From HGM04593 sp045589695 (GTDB lineage: Bacteria > Bacteroidota > Bacteroidia > Bacteroidales > Bacteroidaceae), in the NCBI GenBank assembly GCA_045589695.1, contig JAZNPP010000045.1, forward strand, positions 1 through 64,000: 64,000 bases of DNA, written 5' to 3'. Every line of letters starts with the position of its first letter. The first letter of the stretch is position 1. Shown piece after piece: positions 26,301-33,857 of this stretch. Made by a program: the position numbers and the translations under genes. Under the pieces are notes generated by a model. It was not told the DNA's origin and searched no databases. It worked only from the letters and a program-made list of their open reading frames with translations.

Positions 26301-26479
26301 ATGTTTACTATGTCGGCATATTTTGTTTCGCCGCATGTTACCTCTGCTGTCATGTTTACGTCGTTCGTAACGTTAAAGTAAATGCCGTCTGCATTGAATA
26401 GGTTTTCTTGCGCATGGGTTTTTGCCGTGGTCATAAGGCACGCAAAAACAATTATTAATGTCGAGTATATACGCTTCAT
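23312..26479 (-). CDS. Very large secreted BspA-like leucine-rich-repeat protein
   Basis: A 1055-residue exported surface protein. The signal peptide ends near THAQEN. Many LRR_5 (BspA/Treponema type) repeats follow, with forms such as IGENAFADCDGLKEVIIPN, SYAFHGCSAISGITVP and IGEYAFYGCDNLENLYI. Five longer modules interrupt them, each with an IALHA-K-VINVPAPNG...DFVFS...HTLVKYVG-type core; some are nearly identical in DNA. The C-terminus (YDLSGRAVNSPSKGIYIKNG and a short basic end) resembles the end of the esterase at 17057-18553 and may be a surface-sorting tail. BspA-type proteins bind host matrix or other bacteria; that is known for relatives, not shown here. Confidence 0.9.
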   Translation of the reverse strand: MKRIYSTLIIVFACLMTTAKTHAQENLFNADGIYFNVTNDVNMTAEVTCGETKYADIVNIPPLVTYNDITYSVTAIGENAFADCDGLKEVIIPNTVKEIKSYAFHGCSAISGITVPASITEIGEKAFEGCNSLKKVYNFSQLTFARMSTSHGYIAYYADKVVNAANGTAVGDFIFTTSDGIHTLAAYKGDAAEITLPQDYNGESYMIGASAFHANTRVSKVIIPESVTAIGHSAFGMCTALSEIIVPNSVKEIGNGAFEGCHKLAYITLPASIETIEDAAFYNCVQLREIIIPNNVKSIGKNAFYNCKALKTIYNLSTLTFTKGMADNGFVAYYADDVVNAPNGAIIGDYVFSTARGVHTMVKYIGNAVEFTLPGSYNNERYNIGKEAFDDSNWYKSQPDGIVYIDNVLYKYKGSMPQNFKLHVKEGTVSIANNAFYGNYSLTCIDIANSVTYIGENSFGKCENLKTINNFSELTFSAGTAEHGGIALHADRVINVPAPNGEIIEDFVFSTEESKHKLVKYVGDAKDVKLPESYKQGSYSIGEYAFQEHEALESITITYNISGIEKNAFNGCGNIKKVINFSPLDFEAGSNEYGGIALHAEKVINVPAPNGALIDDFVFSATDGVHTLVKYVGESTEITLPASCNGKEYMLGADIFDDSLEISGISVGKGNKLYDSRENCNAVIESATNLLLIGCKRSFVPRNVIGIGGNAFKNCKGLEAIEIPYSMTNIDENAFYNCINLRSVTNFSHLEFVKGSDEYGGIALHAEKVINVPAPNGALINDFVFSTIDSVHTLVKYVGKEKHVGIPEDYKGEEFKIGEESFKNCITIESIAVPGSIKSFGKDAFEGCSALCEVHITDIASWCGIEFTNENANPLSQAKELYINSELVTELFIPGDVETIKGFTFCNCLPLTDVTVADGIKNIGEYAFYGCDNLENLYISNTIKKIGDYAFSECNNLMEIKVSSKKAITASSNVFSNDAYVNVMLFVPEGRKFAYERATPWKGFYIVEMNFTDIEEIKTESTDDGNDIYYDLSGRAVNSPSKGIYIKNGKTVIIR
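24121..25045. repeat. Near-identical direct repeats inside the LRR gene
   Basis: Blocks near 24121-24207 and 24619-24708 share almost the same sequence (for example GGAGCAGGAACGTTTATTAC and GGCATG), spaced about 498 bp. A more diverged third block lies near 24950-25040. They encode the repeated IALHA..VINVPAPNG module and could recombine to change repeat number in frame. Confidence 0.8.
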
Positions 26480-26504
26480 GCTTATATGTTTTATGCTTAG
26501 AGTG

Positions 26505-26512
26505 CGAAGTTA
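26505..26512 (-). promoter_or_regulatory. -7 box of the LRR gene
   Basis: The minus strand reads TAACTTCG followed by C, a one-mismatch -7 box, 26 bp before the start at 26479. Since the LRR promoter must lie upstream of it, the left edge of the phage block can only lie between about 26513 and 26573. Confidence 0.45.
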
Positions 26513-26572
26513 GTGATTTTTAATAAGGTTTTCTGCATTATAAGCCAATTTATCGTCATAGGAAAGCGAATA

Positions 26573-28567
26573 TCAGATGCTCGCTTCACTTATAATCTTC
26601 GTCTTTCGCTTGTTGCCGCTGTTGCCACTGTTCATGCGTACGGGAAGCGGGTAGTTGTAACACACCCACACGAGTATGGCTGTCGCCATTACTCTGTCGT
26701 CGTGGTTGCCCTCGATAGCTCCCATCTCTTTGCCGTTCTCCTTGTATTCGTACAGGTCGAGTTCATACGTTGTCTCGATGCACCGTTCTATGTAAAGCCC
26801 GTCACGGAGCGCTTTTATAAGAAAGTTAATCACCATTGGCTTTGTCGAACTGTTCGTGTGAAAGCCCCAGCGTCTCGGGCGTCCCTGTTTTACTTCCTGC
26901 AACGACGTGCGGCAGTAGAGGTTGCTGTATTTACCCGAAATCTCGTTAAGTATGTACTCGAAGTTATCACCTTCGGTACCCTCGGTTTCGAGCGTGTTGG
27001 CCTCTATTACAAGCAGGGCGTTGTCATACGCTCGTGCAATCTCCGCGGCTTTCCATGCGAGTTTGTCATGCTCGATATGCCCGTGCCAGCACGCGACAAT
27101 CTCAGGTACGCCGCCGTCGAGCATGGCAATGCGGTCGGCAACCGCAATGTATGAATAGTCGGCTTTGTCGCCCGTGCCGCCGACATCGACAGTAACGACA
27201 TAGCGGTCACGCATGTGCTGCTCGGTATCGGGCATCAGCCATACATGCAGAACATTTTCTTCGCTATTTTCTCCATGCTCGCATGGCACGAACTCGCTCT
27301 TTCCGTTGCGTTCTATGATGTCGCCTGTAAACAGCGGCGGCACGCAGCTTTTTCTTGTCTCGTTCACGTACCCTATGCGGAAAACTCTGCGTCCTGTGCT
27401 TTGAAAGGCTTCGCCGGCGGTCGAAGGGAATTCCGAAAAGAGCCGCCACTCATCGGGCATCTCACGCCGCTTGTCTCTGTACCACGAAATGGCCTCGAGG
27501 GTAGCGCCGAGCCTGAACAGTTCCTTTTCGTAATCATTCATGCTATCGACAAAACTGCCGTAATCTTCCTCTTCGATAGGTTTGCTGTACAGGTCTATGC
27601 TGAACCAGGGTATGAACACCGGCGTAAAGTTGTTGCGGCGTTCCGTGGCATCTATCCATGTACGATGGAAGAAGTTGCCGACACCTTTAGCTGTCGATTC
27701 AATGACTTTCATGGTGTACGGGCCGCTTGCGATAGAACCGAATATTGACTGAACGAGGTCCTCGGGCTTGCGTCCGTGAGTGGCTTTCCATAAACCGACC
27801 TCTGTCAAGTGCGCCATGCTTATGTCTTCGCTTCGCAAGGAATCGGGCTTCTGTGCCGAGCCGAGAGAATAGCGGCTGTTGCTCCAGCTTATCACTCGAG
27901 TCTTCTGTGCCCCTTGATACGGGGTGGTGGTGAGCTGTCTGCCTCCGGAGGCCCAAGCAGGATAGCGTGATATGACCTTCGAAAGCATGCCGGCGACTAT
28001 TGACGACTGTTTCTCGATGTCACCGCATATGACGCTGTTCCAGTTACGTCGGTGTACCAATTGTATCCACAGCATGTATATCTGCGTTAGGGTAGAGCCA
28101 CCCCATTGACGTGCCTTGCATAGTATTATATCTATCGGCTTGTCGTTTAATCTAAGTTCTTCCAACGCTTTTAGGTATATGCGTTGAGGACGGTTGAGAG
28201 TAAAGGCCGTGTCCCGTCCTTTGCCTTTGTCCGAAATAGTCGTCATGCTTCTTGCCCAGTACTCGAAGTCATGCTTTATGCGTAAAAGACAGAACTTCAG
28301 CCATAATTTTATAATGTTGCGGTTGCATGGCTCACAGCCGGCAACCTCTTGCAAGTAACGTTTGGCACCCATCGCTGCCAGCTCTTGAACAAGTTCCTCC
28401 TTTTCCATGCTGACAGGAAGGCGCATGCTCTCTATCGGAAAACCTTCGATATTGACAAGGCTTCGCTGTATCGACGTGGAGCCTTCACCGGTTATAGGGT
28501 TATAAACGGCTGAGATAGCTCCCAACCGTTTCTTGTTTTCTGTAATTACCTTTTCTTTTTCTGTCAT
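26573..28567 (-). CDS. Phage terminase large subunit
   Basis: A 664-residue DNA-packaging motor. The ATPase has an atypical Walker A, CKARQWGGST (residues 150-159), and a Walker B region ISMAHLTEVGLW in which Glu256 would be catalytic. The RNase H-like nuclease follows: Asp461 in VTVDVGGTGDKADYS, Glu522 in LVIEANT, and DDRVMA near residue 635. It packages DNA into the prohead through the portal. The N-terminal 110 residues are an extra helical region. It is the last gene of a leftward unit with three small genes. All key residues appear present, so it looks functional. Confidence 0.93.
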   Translation of the reverse strand: MTEKEKVITENKKRLGAISAVYNPITGEGSTSIQRSLVNIEGFPIESMRLPVSMEKEELVQELAAMGAKRYLQEVAGCEPCNRNIIKLWLKFCLLRIKHDFEYWARSMTTISDKGKGRDTAFTLNRPQRIYLKALEELRLNDKPIDIILCKARQWGGSTLTQIYMLWIQLVHRRNWNSVICGDIEKQSSIVAGMLSKVISRYPAWASGGRQLTTTPYQGAQKTRVISWSNSRYSLGSAQKPDSLRSEDISMAHLTEVGLWKATHGRKPEDLVQSIFGSIASGPYTMKVIESTAKGVGNFFHRTWIDATERRNNFTPVFIPWFSIDLYSKPIEEEDYGSFVDSMNDYEKELFRLGATLEAISWYRDKRREMPDEWRLFSEFPSTAGEAFQSTGRRVFRIGYVNETRKSCVPPLFTGDIIERNGKSEFVPCEHGENSEENVLHVWLMPDTEQHMRDRYVVTVDVGGTGDKADYSYIAVADRIAMLDGGVPEIVACWHGHIEHDKLAWKAAEIARAYDNALLVIEANTLETEGTEGDNFEYILNEISGKYSNLYCRTSLQEVKQGRPRRWGFHTNSSTKPMVINFLIKALRDGLYIERCIETTYELDLYEYKENGKEMGAIEGNHDDRVMATAILVWVCYNYPLPVRMNSGNSGNKRKTKIISEASI

Positions 28568-28579
28568 GGTCCCGCTATA

Positions 28580-29086
28580 TCAGATGCCTGCCAAGTCTGT
28601 AGCTCTTCTCCTCGTTTTCTTCCTGTTGTAAATCTTCGCGAAGAGCTGCTGCACGTTCTCGTAAAGACCAAGACGTAACGATATATGCGTCTGAGCCATT
28701 TCGGGGCGGCGTATCAGTAGCCAATGCATGCCTGTCTCGTTCGCTATGTACTCGGCAATGGCTTGCTGCAGTAGCGGGAGAAGGTGTGCCTGAGGCGTGT
28801 AATCCGTCTCGAACGTGAAGAGAATATTCTCATCGTCAATTTCGAAACTTATATAAGGGAAGCGAAGAGCAACAGCTGAAACAAGTTCGTTACATCCTTT
28901 TCTGATGAGCATGTAAAGCAGTTCTTCGTCGTCCTTGCCACTTTGTATTGTATCGGCGTCAATATCTTTCCTTTTCGCCGATTCTCCCATGTAATAGTTC
29001 TTTAAATCTATCTGCTGTCGCAGTTCGCTTCTCTTTATAAATATTGTGCTTTTCATAGTTATCTGTTTATCTTTTTTTTCTTTCAT
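28580..29086 (-). CDS. Phage hypothetical protein (168 aa)
   Basis: Not recognised. A 168-residue soluble protein, charged at both ends, with a central helical segment (QAIAEYIANETGMHWLLI) and a basic C-terminus (KIYNRKKTRRRATDL) that could bind nucleic acid. Its ATG overlaps the stop of the upstream gene by 4 bp (ATGA), so it is translationally coupled. An internal ATG at 29056 is an alternative start. Between a DNA-binding-like gene and terminase, a packaging-related role is possible (small terminase is not otherwise seen), but nothing in the sequence proves it. Confidence 0.7.
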   Translation of the reverse strand: MKEKKDKQITMKSTIFIKRSELRQQIDLKNYYMGESAKRKDIDADTIQSGKDDEELLYMLIRKGCNELVSAVALRFPYISFEIDDENILFTFETDYTPQAHLLPLLQQAIAEYIANETGMHWLLIRRPEMAQTHISLRLGLYENVQQLFAKIYNRKKTRRRATDLAGI

Positions 29087-29547
29087 TCTTTTACAGGCCT
29101 TTTACGCAATGCGAGTGTCTCACGCATTCTCTCTTTCAACTGCCGCAGCTTGGCTGTAGGTATATTAGCCTCTTCGGGCTTTGTCGTGAGATACCACTCC
29201 TGCAGGCAACGGCAGGCAATAATACTTTCTATTATAGCCGCAAGCGTTTGCAGCCTCTCTGCGGGGTAGTTGGCCGGCAGTTCAATCTCTGCAATATAAG
29301 TGTTGCTTCCTGCGCCTTTCTTTGCGGAGCATCTCCCAAGATAGAGCGATAGCGCTGTCGTACATTCATCAAGGGCCAGTTTTATAATTCTGTCGAAATA
29401 TGAAACCTCGTCCTCTGTTATCATGATAAGCTTTGAGAACTTTTCGGGAACTCCTGTAATCTCTCTCGCTTGCGCCGCATAAGCGCTGTCTACGTAAAGT
29501 TGTTTGAGAATATTTTCTCTGCTGATGTCAAAAGTGGCAGTTGTCAT
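29083..29547 (-). CDS. Phage hypothetical protein (154 aa)
   Basis: Not recognised. A 154-residue mostly helical protein. ALDECTTALSLYLGR and ERLQTLAAIIESIIACRCLQ form likely amphipathic helices, and the end is basic (RMRETLALRKRPVKE). It overlaps the next gene by 4 bp. The two proteins share a similar layout (beta-strand-like EIELP or FEIDDENILF segment, then a C-terminal helix) and could be partner subunits, which is an inference. A TAAGCATAAACAT leader motif precedes its start. Confidence 0.68.
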   Translation of the reverse strand: MTTATFDISRENILKQLYVDSAYAAQAREITGVPEKFSKLIMITEDEVSYFDRIIKLALDECTTALSLYLGRCSAKKGAGSNTYIAEIELPANYPAERLQTLAAIIESIIACRCLQEWYLTTKPEEANIPTAKLRQLKERMRETLALRKRPVKE

Positions 29548-29580
29548 GTTTATGCTTAATGTTTTGTTCGTAAATATATG

Positions 29581-30003
29581 TCAGTTGAGTACTCTGCTGC
29601 GGTTGCGGAGCGTCTTGTAAACTATCCCCCGGAATGTCTCCTCCTCTATGTAGAACGACGGTGCAGGCTCTTCTATAATTCTTTCGAGAATGATGTATTT
29701 GTAACGCTTATCCTTGTCTTCGACCCGCTGGTTGTATCTGCGGTATATCTCCTTATACATTGCCAGCTTGTTAGTGTTGCTTATCGGCAGCTTCTTTTTC
29801 CTTGAAAGCAAAGAAACGAATCGTCTTGCATTCTCGAATGTCACGTAAAAGCGCGGAGCTTCACTTTTCATTGCCTGTTCAATAACTTCGTCCTGTGTCG
29901 CGAACGGTCTGCTTTTCTTCAGTTTCTTGTAGGAATCGTAAAAACAATTCACGATGTCTTGTTTACGTGTTTCACGTAAAGAGTTTTTCATAGTGTTTTT
30001 CAT
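29581..30003 (-). CDS. Phage hypothetical protein, first gene of the terminase unit
   Basis: A 140-residue very basic helical protein. Segments FYDSYKKLKKSRPFATQDEV and EQAMKSEAPRFYVTFENARRF read like a small DNA-binding fold, and RRYNQRVEDKDKRYKY is strongly charged. A small terminase or regulatory role is possible but unproven. It is the first gene of the leftward terminase unit. Its promoter region (30018-30060) carries both an operator-like 16-bp palindrome and a relative of the phage promoter element, so expression is probably repressed in the lysogen. Confidence 0.7.
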   Translation of the reverse strand: MKNTMKNSLRETRKQDIVNCFYDSYKKLKKSRPFATQDEVIEQAMKSEAPRFYVTFENARRFVSLLSRKKKLPISNTNKLAMYKEIYRRYNQRVEDKDKRYKYIILERIIEEPAPSFYIEEETFRGIVYKTLRNRSRVLN

Positions 30004-30017
30004 CTGCTTTTTGTATA

Positions 30018-30060
30018 CAAAAATATAGCCAAAATCGGCTAAACAATTGCTGTTTTACCA
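30018..30060 (-). promoter_or_regulatory. Leftward phage promoter (terminase unit)
   Basis: On the minus strand the -7 box is TATTTTTG (30025-30018). An upstream segment beginning TGGTAAAACAGCAATT starts at 30060, 35 bp before it. This is a weaker relative of the TGTCAWTWCAGCAACCT element. The operator palindrome 30026-30041 lies between the two, so a bound repressor would block polymerase. Confidence 0.6.
30026..30041. promoter_or_regulatory. Operator-like palindrome O1
   Basis: TAGCCAAAATCGGCTA: inverted TAGCC/GGCTA half-sites with a 6-bp centre. It shares length and half-sites with 38302-38317 and 38356-38371 beside the repressor gene. It sits directly upstream of the leftward -7 box. Confidence 0.7.
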
Positions 30061-30193
30061 CAGAATTATTAACAAAGGCTCTTTTTTGTTCCAATAACGC
30101 TTGAAAGAATATTTCTGCCGCCCGTACTGCTTCTATATATAATAATGTGAGGATTTCCGTCGCTTGAGTAAATTGCAGACAATCTTTTCTAAA

Positions 30194-30237
30194 TGTCATT
30201 TCAGCAACCTTATCGGGCTGTTTAGGTTGTTCCTTTG
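30194..30237 (+). promoter_or_regulatory. Rightward phage promoter (scaffold/capsid unit)
   Basis: The element TGTCATTTCAGCAACCT (30194-30210) is followed by a T and a TnGnGCTnTT match to the promoter at 39394. The -7-like box TTCCTTTG is at 30230-30237, exactly 36 bp from the element start. The gene starts 21 bp further on. Confidence 0.75.
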
Positions 30238-30258
30238 CTCAGGAATTAATCAATAATT

Positions 30259-31044
30259 ATGGAACAGGAAATTAAAAAAACGAACATGACTGCTGCCGAT
30301 GATATTCCGGCGGCTGTAGAAAAAAATCCGGCATCGGGAGATGATGCTGCTGGCGCTATCGCTTCTTATGAACTCCTCGCAGAGGAACTGAAGACTATTT
30401 TCGGAAACGACTTCGATCTCTCGGACTCGCTCTCGCAGGAACTGTTGGTAAACTATCTGCGTATGAACAAGGAACAGAACGAACAACTTGCCGAAGCTCT
30501 CGAACGTGACCCTCGTCTGGCGCAGCTTCTTAGTGACGTGATCGACGGCAAACGCAATGCGCATGATGCGATGGCGCGTTATTTCGGGCGCGCGTTCATG
30601 TCTGTCGATACCGACAGCCCTGAATACGAGGAGATAATACTTGCCGACGAAGAGCGTAGGGAGGAGATGATGCGTATCGCTAACGAGCGTCGAGAGTATG
30701 AGATGAACCTCGAAGAGAGCATTCCTGTAATAGAATCGTTCTGCAAGGAAAAAGGCTATGACGCCTCAGACTTTATGGACAAAGTCTGGGAAAGCGTAAT
30801 ATTCCCTGTAATGTCGGGAAAGTATACGCACGAAGTATGTGTGGCGCTTGACCATGCCATTACTTACGAAAAGGATGTAGAGGACGCCTTCGCGGCCGGC
30901 GACATAAAGGGGCGCAATACTAACATTCAGAGAATGAAAGAGGACTTCGGCGACGGCATGCCGAAGGGGATGAGCAGCATCGCCCCCGACACTGCTCCTA
31001 AGCGAAAACGCAACTCTCTTATCGACAAAGCGTTGAATGCATAA
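30259..31044 (+). CDS. Putative phage scaffolding protein
   Basis: A 261-residue, strongly acidic and helical protein just before the capsid gene, the normal place for a scaffold. A low-complexity A/P/D-rich N-terminus (1-35) is followed by heptad-like charged helices (EERREEMMRIANERREYEMN, about residues 130-150). A basic tail (PKRKRNSLIDKALNA) may contact the capsid shell, as scaffold C-termini do. The role is inferred from position, charge and helix content. No protease domain is seen. The gene is driven by the promoter at 30194-30237. Confidence 0.72.
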   Translation: MEQEIKKTNMTAADDIPAAVEKNPASGDDAAGAIASYELLAEELKTIFGNDFDLSDSLSQELLVNYLRMNKEQNEQLAEALERDPRLAQLLSDVIDGKRNAHDAMARYFGRAFMSVDTDSPEYEEIILADEERREEMMRIANERREYEMNLEESIPVIESFCKEKGYDASDFMDKVWESVIFPVMSGKYTHEVCVALDHAITYEKDVEDAFAAGDIKGRNTNIQRMKEDFGDGMPKGMSSIAPDTAPKRKRNSLIDKALNA

Positions 31045-31079
31045 TTCATTAACTAATTATTAACTTATAAAATTTTATT

Positions 31080-32699
31080 ATGAAAAAGATTTTCTCTTTC
31101 GTGAAAGAAAACCCGCTTTTCGTGGTTATGTCACTCGTGGCTGTCGCATGCTTCATCTGGGGTGACGCTGTTACAGGTACTTTCCTTGCGGCCGTGAATG
31201 TTCTGCCTGCAGCCTCTCCGGCCGCTTCTAAAGGAATCGCAGGACTTGCAGCGCACGGCAGCGGCGAAGCTACGACAGTGTCTAACGCAAAGGAACTCGG
31301 CAGCGATTTCATTGATGCAGACGCTGATGACCAAATTATCGGCATTGCGAGCGACGAGAGTGTCATTGACACCATAAAACGCAAGATTCGTCGTCAAGTG
31401 CGTGTGAATTCATTCGAGGTAGACCATTATCTTATCGACGACAAACGCTCAAAGGCATACACCAATGAGACCTACACCGGCATAAAGGCGACACGCGCCG
31501 AAATACCATTCTCCACAACCGGCGAGAGAAAAATTTTCCAAGAGTATTACACTGCAATCTGCAAAGGCGTGAACGGTTACGATCCGACAGGTCAGATAGA
31601 ACTCCCGGGAGTAGACCTTATGCTTTTCTTCGTGGGCAAGAACGCTACTACAGAAGCGCCTATCGCAATGGCGGTCAATGGTCCTAAGGTAACTCCTACC
31701 GACGACTATTGCGTCGTTCCTACAATCCCTTCCGGAACAGAAATCATTCTTCTCTCTTCTGCCGCTTACGAGACACAGAAGTTCATTGCTCCTTCTACAA
31801 TCGTTCCGGTACCCGAACGCATGTACCTTCAGAAACAGCTCTGCAACAGTATTGTCAGCGACTACTTCGCCGCACAGAAGAAACGTATCCAGTTCAGCGA
31901 GTCGCAGATTGCCGAGGCTGTATTACGTCAGTTCCGTCTTGAGAGCTGTCGTACAGCGTGGGTAGGCCAGCCGGGCAAGTTCAAGGTACAGGCTATGGAC
32001 AATGCTATGGGTTACCAGTGGGATTACTTCTCAAAGGGTATCCGCTGGCAGTTCAAGCGTCAGTATGACCTCTCTTCGAACATCACGTTCGCCGATTTGA
32101 TAAACCTTTCTATGGTCAAGTTCACAGGATTCAACTGCACGAAGAGGGCCATCTGGCTTCTTGGCAAGCAGCTGCTCAACGACATTCAGAAGATTGACCT
32201 CACGCTGCACAAGAACATCAGCATGGCAAGTGACAAAGTCTTCGGTATCGAATGTACCAAGATACACACGGTATTCGGCGACATTGACCTTATACACGAC
32301 CCGACGCTCGATGCCCTGGGCTATGCTCATTGCGGCGGTCTTATCGACGAGAACGGCCTTGTACGCTACTACATGAAGAACGAAGACGCAAAGACCGAAA
32401 ACGTAGACGGTGAAGAGGCGAAGCGTGAGGTTGTGATGACAATCGACTGCCTCTGCCTAAAGGGTTACTCTCATATCTGGGTAAACGGCGCTGCCGCCGA
32501 GAGCGACATACCGGGCGCTTCACGTGTGACAAGCGCAGCTGAACTTCCTGCGTCACCTAACATCAACGATGTTGTAATTCTTACAGCCGATGTCAGCCGC
32601 ACCATGAACGGCGAGTCAAAGGTCTGGTTCACCGCAGGTACTGTAGTCACTTACAACGGCAGCACTTGGGTGGAATATACAGGTGAGATTCTTGTGTGA
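31080..32699 (+). CDS. Putative major capsid protein with N-terminal hydrophobic segment
   Basis: A 539-residue protein that I call the major capsid protein from position (after the scaffold gene), size and segments such as FGIECTKIHTVFGDIDLIHD and RTAWVGQPGKFKVQAMDN, which resemble HK97-fold capsids of the DUF5309/SU10 type. Two oddities: residues 12-45 are hydrophobic like a signal or transmembrane segment (ENPLFVVMSLVAVACFIWGD), and after about residue 470 a short beta-rich tail (VVTYNGSTWVEYTGEILV) looks like an added surface domain. The N-terminal segment may be removed on maturation. A strong terminator follows. Confidence 0.75.
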   Translation: MKKIFSFVKENPLFVVMSLVAVACFIWGDAVTGTFLAAVNVLPAASPAASKGIAGLAAHGSGEATTVSNAKELGSDFIDADADDQIIGIASDESVIDTIKRKIRRQVRVNSFEVDHYLIDDKRSKAYTNETYTGIKATRAEIPFSTTGERKIFQEYYTAICKGVNGYDPTGQIELPGVDLMLFFVGKNATTEAPIAMAVNGPKVTPTDDYCVVPTIPSGTEIILLSSAAYETQKFIAPSTIVPVPERMYLQKQLCNSIVSDYFAAQKKRIQFSESQIAEAVLRQFRLESCRTAWVGQPGKFKVQAMDNAMGYQWDYFSKGIRWQFKRQYDLSSNITFADLINLSMVKFTGFNCTKRAIWLLGKQLLNDIQKIDLTLHKNISMASDKVFGIECTKIHTVFGDIDLIHDPTLDALGYAHCGGLIDENGLVRYYMKNEDAKTENVDGEEAKREVVMTIDCLCLKGYSHIWVNGAAAESDIPGASRVTSAAELPASPNINDVVILTADVSRTMNGESKVWFTAGTVVTYNGSTWVEYTGEILV

Positions 32700-32716
32700 T
32701 TTTGTTGAATAATTTT

Positions 32717-32754
32717 AAGTACCCGGCATGTTCTACGCCAGATGCCGGGTACTT
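32717..32754 (+). terminator. Terminator between capsid gene and the connector genes
   Basis: Perfect 13-bp arms (32717-32729 and 32742-32754, core TACCCGGCAT/ATGCCGGGTA) with a 12-nt loop, followed by a T-rich stretch with few U. It probably limits read-through so that scaffold and capsid mRNA exceed the downstream genes. Confidence 0.75.
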
Positions 32755-32766
32755 GGCTTTAAAATA

Positions 32767-33207
32767 ATGAATTATATGAAAAAGAGAATAACTTATGAAA
32801 TACATGGACAGATAGAACGTAACAGCTACTTCCGTATCGGCAAGGCGCTTGTACGTATAGAGTTTACCGGCGGTGCCATGAACTCAACGGGAGTATATCC
32901 GGCGCAGTATGTTACCGACAACGCCCTTTTCCAGAAGGCGATAGAGAACAGCGACGCTTTCCGTTGCGGTGAGATTAAGCGAGGCAAAGTGGAGATAGTG
33001 AACGAAGCCGCAGAAGTTGCGGACGATACATCGGCATGCGCCGCATGTTCCGACGCTCTCTCTTTTCCCGAAGTAACGAACATGCAACATGCCCGAACTG
33101 TGCTGATGGGCGCTCCGTATAACTGCTCATTGGCAATGCTGCAGAACAAGAATGCCATAAAGGCGGTAGCTGCGGAAAAGGGCATCGTATTTCCTAATTG
33201 GCCATGA
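32767..33207 (+). CDS. Phage hypothetical protein downstream of the capsid gene
   Basis: A 146-residue protein; the ATG at 32767 is preferred because the longer frame would run through the terminator. A beta-rich N-terminal half (KALVRIEFTGGAMNSTGVYP, then QYVTDNALFQKAIENSDAF) is followed by a helical C-terminal tail (residues 105-146). It could be a capsid-associated or head-completion protein, judged only from its place. Its stop overlaps the next start by 4 bp (ATGA). Confidence 0.7.
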   Translation: MNYMKKRITYEIHGQIERNSYFRIGKALVRIEFTGGAMNSTGVYPAQYVTDNALFQKAIENSDAFRCGEIKRGKVEIVNEAAEVADDTSACAACSDALSFPEVTNMQHARTVLMGAPYNCSLAMLQNKNAIKAVAAEKGIVFPNWP

Positions 33208-33857
33208 TAACTACTGATAATCTTGTGCTGAAGGTGCGTCGTCTTATCAATGAGGCCGATAATGACCCTTCGATATCGTTGATAACCGACGATACCCGTT
33301 CGCTCGATACGACTATAAAAGAATTGTTGCCGCAGGCTGTAGCTCTCGTTCAGAAAAACAGCGGTACAGGTTTGGTGAACGCCAAGAGTATCTCTCCAAA
33401 AGAGGGGGAATCGATTGTCATAACCGATTATTGCGCTACGTTTCCTCTTCCCGAAAGTTATGTTTCTCTCGTTACGGTAAAGCTTTCCAACTGGAACGTT
33501 CCTGTCACTATTACCGAAACTCCTTCGTCGGCAGCAGCTCTAAGGCAACAGAATACCGCGACAAGAGCGACTCCTTCAAAACCGGTATGCGTAGCTTTCA
33601 CTACCAACAGTCGTAGGTGGTTTTTCAGAATGTACCCTGTTGGACCGAGATGCAGTCTGGAACATCTTGTTTATGAATCGGCCATGAATATTGACGAAGG
33701 CCTTGACTGCTGTGACAAAAGAATGGAGGACGCTGTCGCCTATGCCTGCGTGTCACTGCTCTATAATGTTTTTGAGAGGTACGATGCGGCAAAGTCGTTC
33801 ATGACATACGCAATGGCGTTACGAAGCGACGGAGAAAACGTAAAACCGCTAAAGTAA
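33204..33857 (+). CDS. Putative head-tail adaptor
   Basis: A 217-residue protein. Its size and layout (N-terminal helices ending ELLPQAVALVQKN, a beta insertion, and a C-terminal pair of helices with EDAVAYACVSLLYNVFERYD) are those of podovirus adaptors such as T7 gp11 (about 196 residues), which ring the portal. The ATG at 33204 overlaps the previous stop by 4 bp; a TTG two codons upstream is less likely. The assignment is by size, fold guess and order (capsid, adaptor, nozzle), not by a motif. Confidence 0.62.
   Translation: MITTDNLVLKVRRLINEADNDPSISLITDDTRSLDTTIKELLPQAVALVQKNSGTGLVNAKSISPKEGESIVITDYCATFPLPESYVSLVTVKLSNWNVPVTITETPSSAAALRQQNTATRATPSKPVCVAFTTNSRRWFFRMYPVGPRCSLEHLVYESAMNIDEGLDCCDKRMEDAVAYACVSLLYNVFERYDAAKSFMTYAMALRSDGENVKPLK

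Noticed and set aside
29972..30199. Minus-strand 75-codon ORF upstream of the terminase unit
   Set aside because: It overlaps the promoter, the operator and the first codons of the 140-aa gene in another frame. The DNA is better explained by regulatory sites.
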